Source: Chloroflexota bacterium (lineage in GTDB: Bacteria > Chloroflexota > UBA6077). From it: 7,920 nucleotides of DNA. Made by a program: the position numbers and the translations under genes. The stretch lies in contig JAJYNT010000177.1 of NCBI GenBank assembly GCA_021786215.1, positions 1 to 7,920 on the forward strand, written 5' to 3'. This document shows positions 6,270 through 7,920 of the stretch, piece by piece. Position 1 is the stretch's first letter. The number at the start of each line of letters is the position of its first letter. Under the pieces are notes generated by a model. The model made no database searches and was not told the origin of the DNA. It saw only the letters and a program-made list of their open reading frames with translations.

Positions 6270-6812
6270 ATGCCACGTCTGAAAGACAGGTACGAGCGCG
6301 AGGTTGTTGGAGCGCTCAAGAGCGAGTTCAATTACCAGAACCCGATGCAGGTGCCTCGGCTATCCAAGATCGTGGTGAACATCGGTCTGGGTGAGGCCAT
6401 CAGCAATGCCAAGGCTCTGGATGCTGCCGTGCGTGACATCTCGGACATAGCTGGGCAGCGACCGGTGATAACCAGGGCCAAGCGATCCATCGCGGCGTTC
6501 CGGTTGCGGACCGGCATGCCCATCGGGGCGATGGTGACCCTCCGAGGAGACCGGATGTGGGAGTTCCTGGACCGGCTCTGCAACACGGCGTTGCCCAGGG
6601 TTCGGGACTTCCAGGGTGTCTCGGCAAAGGCTTTTGACGGGCGAGGGAACTACACCCTGGGCCTGAAAGAGCAACTGGTGTTTCCCGAGATCGATTATGA
6701 CAAAATCGACAAAGTTCGGGGCATGGAGATCAGCGTCGTCACGACGGCTAGGACCGACGAGGAAGCCCGGCGGCTGCTGGGGTTGCTTGGAGTACCCTTT
6801 GCCAAGGCCTGA
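6270..6812 (+). CDS. rplE: 50S ribosomal protein L5 (uL5)
   Basis: L5 binds 5S rRNA in the central protuberance and contacts P-site tRNA and S13. The 180-residue product is collinear with E. coli L5. It starts [16 protein letters not shown], then has [20 protein letters not shown] (residues 24-43) and [17 protein letters not shown]. The highly conserved [14 protein letters not shown] lies at residues 90-103, followed by [19 protein letters not shown] and [21 protein letters not shown]. The ATG at 6270 matches the family start. An in-frame GTG at 6255 would add GRVG-like residues without support. The gene is preceded by a 106-nt spacer with a stem-loop. Confidence 0.98.
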   Translation: MPRLKDRYEREVVGALKSEFNYQNPMQVPRLSKIVVNIGLGEAISNAKALDAAVRDISDIAGQRPVITRAKRSIAAFRLRTGMPIGAMVTLRGDRMWEFLDRLCNTALPRVRDFQGVSAKAFDGRGNYTLGLKEQLVFPEIDYDKIDKVRGMEISVVTTARTDEEARRLLGLLGVPFAKA

Positions 6813-6838
6813 CGGCAAAGAGAGATCTGAGGGTCATC

Positions 6839-6846
6839 AAGGAGAG
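6839..6846 (+). promoter_or_regulatory. Ribosome binding site of rpsZ (TTG start)
   Basis: AAGGAGAG is the strongest Shine-Dalgarno match near this gene. Its GGAG ends 6 nt before the TTG at 6851, which makes this rare start codon credible. Confidence 0.7.
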
Positions 6847-6850
6847 TAAC

Positions 6851-7036
6851 TTGGCGAAGAAGTCGTTGGTTGTCAAAGCTATGCGTCCGCCAAAGTTCAA
6901 GGTGCAGCAGCATAATCGCTGCGCGCTGTGTGGTCGGCCTAGAGCGTACATGCGGAAGTTCGCGATGTGCAGGATCTGCTTCCGGAAGTTGGCTCTGGCG
7001 GGGGAGATCCCTGGAGTTACCAAGTCGAGCTGGTAA
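6851..7036 (+). CDS. rpsZ: 30S ribosomal protein S14, zinc-binding type (uS14, type Z)
   Basis: S14 is a 30S head protein next to S3 and S10. The 61-residue product is the short zinc-binding form, with Cys24-x2-Cys27 (CALC) and Cys40-x2-Cys43 (CRIC) as the four ligands. It has the usual C-terminus, [18 protein letters not shown]. The start is a TTG, read as [10 protein letters not shown], and is the only one in the frame that gives the family N-terminus. It has AAGGAGAG upstream. The gene sits between rplE and rpsH as in most bacteria. The zinc form occurs in Firmicutes, Actinobacteria, Thermus and Chloroflexota, while Proteobacteria and cyanobacteria mostly use the longer zinc-free form, so it helps in placing the organism. 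Confidence 0.97.
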   Translation: MAKKSLVVKAMRPPKFKVQQHNRCALCGRPRAYMRKFAMCRICFRKLALAGEIPGVTKSSW

Positions 7037-7083
7037 CCCCGGCATGCGGCAGAGCTCTGGGCGCTGTTGTTGAGGAAGGTGAC

Positions 7084-7488
7084 ATGAACTTAACGGATCC
7101 GATCGGGGACATGCTGACCAGGATACGGAATGCCATCCAGGCTCGCCACGACTCGGTGACGGTTCCGCTCTCGCGAGAGAAGGTGGCCGTCGCGCGGGTG
7201 CTCAAGGACGAAGGCTTCATTCGTGACTTTGAGATGGTCAGGGAGAAGAGCGGGAAGTCCCGGGCTTTCCGAATCCATCTCAAGTATGTTGGCAAGAAGG
7301 AGCCTGTGGTGACAGGGCTGCGGCGAATTAGCAAGCCTGGACTGCGAGTGTACAGCGGCAGCAAGTCCATTCCGCTGGTGTATGGCGGGCTCGGGGTTGC
7401 TGTTCTCTCCACTCCTGCCGGCGTTGTCAGCGGTCGCAAGGCCCGACAGATGAACGTAGGGGGCGAGGTGCTCTGCTACGTTTGGTAG
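7084..7488 (+). CDS. rpsH: 30S ribosomal protein S8 (uS8)
   Basis: S8 is a primary binder of 16S rRNA helix 21 that organises the central domain, and in E. coli it is the repressor of the spc operon. The 134-residue product opens MNLTDPIGDMLTRIRNAIQARHDSV in two conserved blocks. It has PLSREKVAVARVLKDEGFI, the RISKPGLRVY block and the C-terminal GGLGVAVLSTPAGV and VGGEVLCYVW signatures. The ATG at 7084 fits the family start and has GAGG at 7072-7075, 8 nt upstream. The 47-nt gap before it holds only a short palindrome (CAGAGCTCTG, 7050-7059). Confidence 0.98.
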   Translation: MNLTDPIGDMLTRIRNAIQARHDSVTVPLSREKVAVARVLKDEGFIRDFEMVREKSGKSRAFRIHLKYVGKKEPVVTGLRRISKPGLRVYSGSKSIPLVYGGLGVAVLSTPAGVVSGRKARQMNVGGEVLCYVW

Positions 7489-7495
7489 CTTACCT

Positions 7496-7534
7496 CTTCA
7501 CCCCCTCGCCCTTCGGAAGGGGTTCGGGGTGAGG
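7496..7534 (+). repeat. Dispersed GC-rich palindrome of the LTPNP type, between rpsH and rplF
   Basis: CACCCC at 7499-7504 pairs with GGGGTG at 7526-7531, extended outward to 7496/7534 through one U-G pair. An inner stem CCCTT (7509-7513) with AAGGG (7517-7521) has a 3-nt loop, and a 4 x 4 internal loop separates the two stems. Read on the minus strand, the element translates as [11 protein letters not shown]. This is the pattern of a widespread intergenic repeat of GC-rich bacteria, known for spurious peptides of the form LTPNPSP..RG in sequence databases. It fills most of the 63-nt spacer and ends 5 nt before the rplF ribosome binding site (GGAG, 7540-7543). No tyrosine-type REP transposase is in the window. 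Confidence 0.78.
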
Positions 7535-7551
7535 GTATTGGAGAAGGCAAC

Positions 7552-7920
7552 ATGTCCAGAATCGGCAAGATGCCAATCGCTGTACCGCAGGGGGTGCAGG
7601 TAGAGATCGAAGGAAGCAGGGTAACCGTGAAGGGGCCGAAGGGCACCCTGATGCGGGAGTTGCACCCGGATATGAAGATCGAGCGGCAGGATGCAAGCCT
7701 GCTGGTCAGCCGGCCTACCGATAGCCGGATCCACCGCTCGCTCCATGGCCTTACCAGGACGCTGGTCGCCAACATGGTGGAGGGCGTCTCGAACGGGTTC
7801 ATTCGGCGGCTGGAGGTCGCTGGGGTAGGGTACCGGGCACAGCAGCTGGGCAAGGTCGTGGTCCTGCAGCTCGGTTTCTCGCATCCTGTCCAGGTGGAGC
7901 CGCCCGAAGGCATCACAATA
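7552..7920 (+). CDS. rplF: 50S ribosomal protein L6 (uL6), N-terminal part (runs off the window)
   Basis: L6 binds 23S rRNA near the sarcin-ricin loop and the factor-binding site, and is built of two similar domains. The 123 codons seen cover about two thirds of the usual length of about 180 residues. They begin [20 protein letters not shown], with the [10 protein letters not shown] motif at residues 24-33 ending the first strand pair. [24 protein letters not shown] follows (two blocks, about residues 62-83), then the second domain start [13 protein letters not shown] and [11 protein letters not shown]. The ATG is preceded by GGAG at 7540-7543. The frame is open to the last base, and the 3' end lies outside the window. 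Confidence 0.97.
   Translation, partial: MSRIGKMPIAVPQGVQVEIEGSRVTVKGPKGTLMRELHPDMKIERQDASLLVSRPTDSRIHRSLHGLTRTLVANMVEGVSNGFIRRLEVAGVGYRAQQLGKVVVLQLGFSHPVQVEPPEGITI

Noticed and set aside
7050..7059. Perfect 10-bp palindrome CAGAGCTCTG between rpsZ and rpsH as an operator
   Set aside because: It is short, has no loop and no second copy nearby, and can occur by chance. No regulator is suggested by the context.
1..7920. A novel defence, mobile or biosynthetic system hidden in the cluster
   Set aside because: Every frame of substance is a standard ribosomal protein or EF-Tu in conserved order. There is no CRISPR-like spaced repeat array, tRNA, integrase, transposase or attachment site. The unexplained content is limited to the intergenic stem-loops.

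Overview
The window is a continuous stretch of the bacterial str/S10/spc ribosomal-protein supercluster, read entirely on the + strand. It opens in the last 58 codons of tuf (EF-Tu) and continues rpsJ, rplC, rplD, rplW, rplB, rpsS, rplV, rpsC, rplP, rpmC, rpsQ, rplN, rplX, rplE, rpsZ (zinc-type S14) and rpsH. It ends inside rplF. The order is the conserved bacterial one, with no insertion of foreign protein-coding genes. No undescribed protein system is visible. All products are parts of the ribosome or its elongation factor, and the operon gives their coordinated supply.

The DNA is GC-rich (near 60% by eye), with purine-rich Shine-Dalgarno sites and several GTG or TTG starts. The source looks like a member of the Chloroflexota or a related deep lineage. 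This rests on the zinc-binding 61-residue S14, an L24 with a CxxC/CxxC tail, the style of L2, L16 and L22, and the tuf-rpsJ junction. It is inference by recollection of family sequences, not a tree. A cyanobacterium is unlikely, because that group has the long zinc-free S14 and does not carry it in this cluster.

Most junctions are tight, from an overlap of 23 nt to gaps of about 25 nt. Gaps of 63 to 106 nt lie before rplC, rplP, rplN, rplE and rplF. Four of these five hold strong inverted repeats. (1) 525-591, before rplC, is a 32 + 32 nt hairpin built on heptanucleotide GGACTGA units. (2) 4363-4412, before rplP, is a GC-rich stem-loop. (3) 6203-6240, before rplE, is a 12-bp stem where the S8 operator lies in E. 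coli. (4) 7496-7534, before rplF, is a copy of a widespread dispersed repeat recognised by its spurious translation LTPNP...RG on the minus strand. None has the U-run of an intrinsic terminator, so all probably lie inside the polycistronic mRNA. These elements are the part of the window most worth a second look. No gene-free stretch exceeds about 106 bases.
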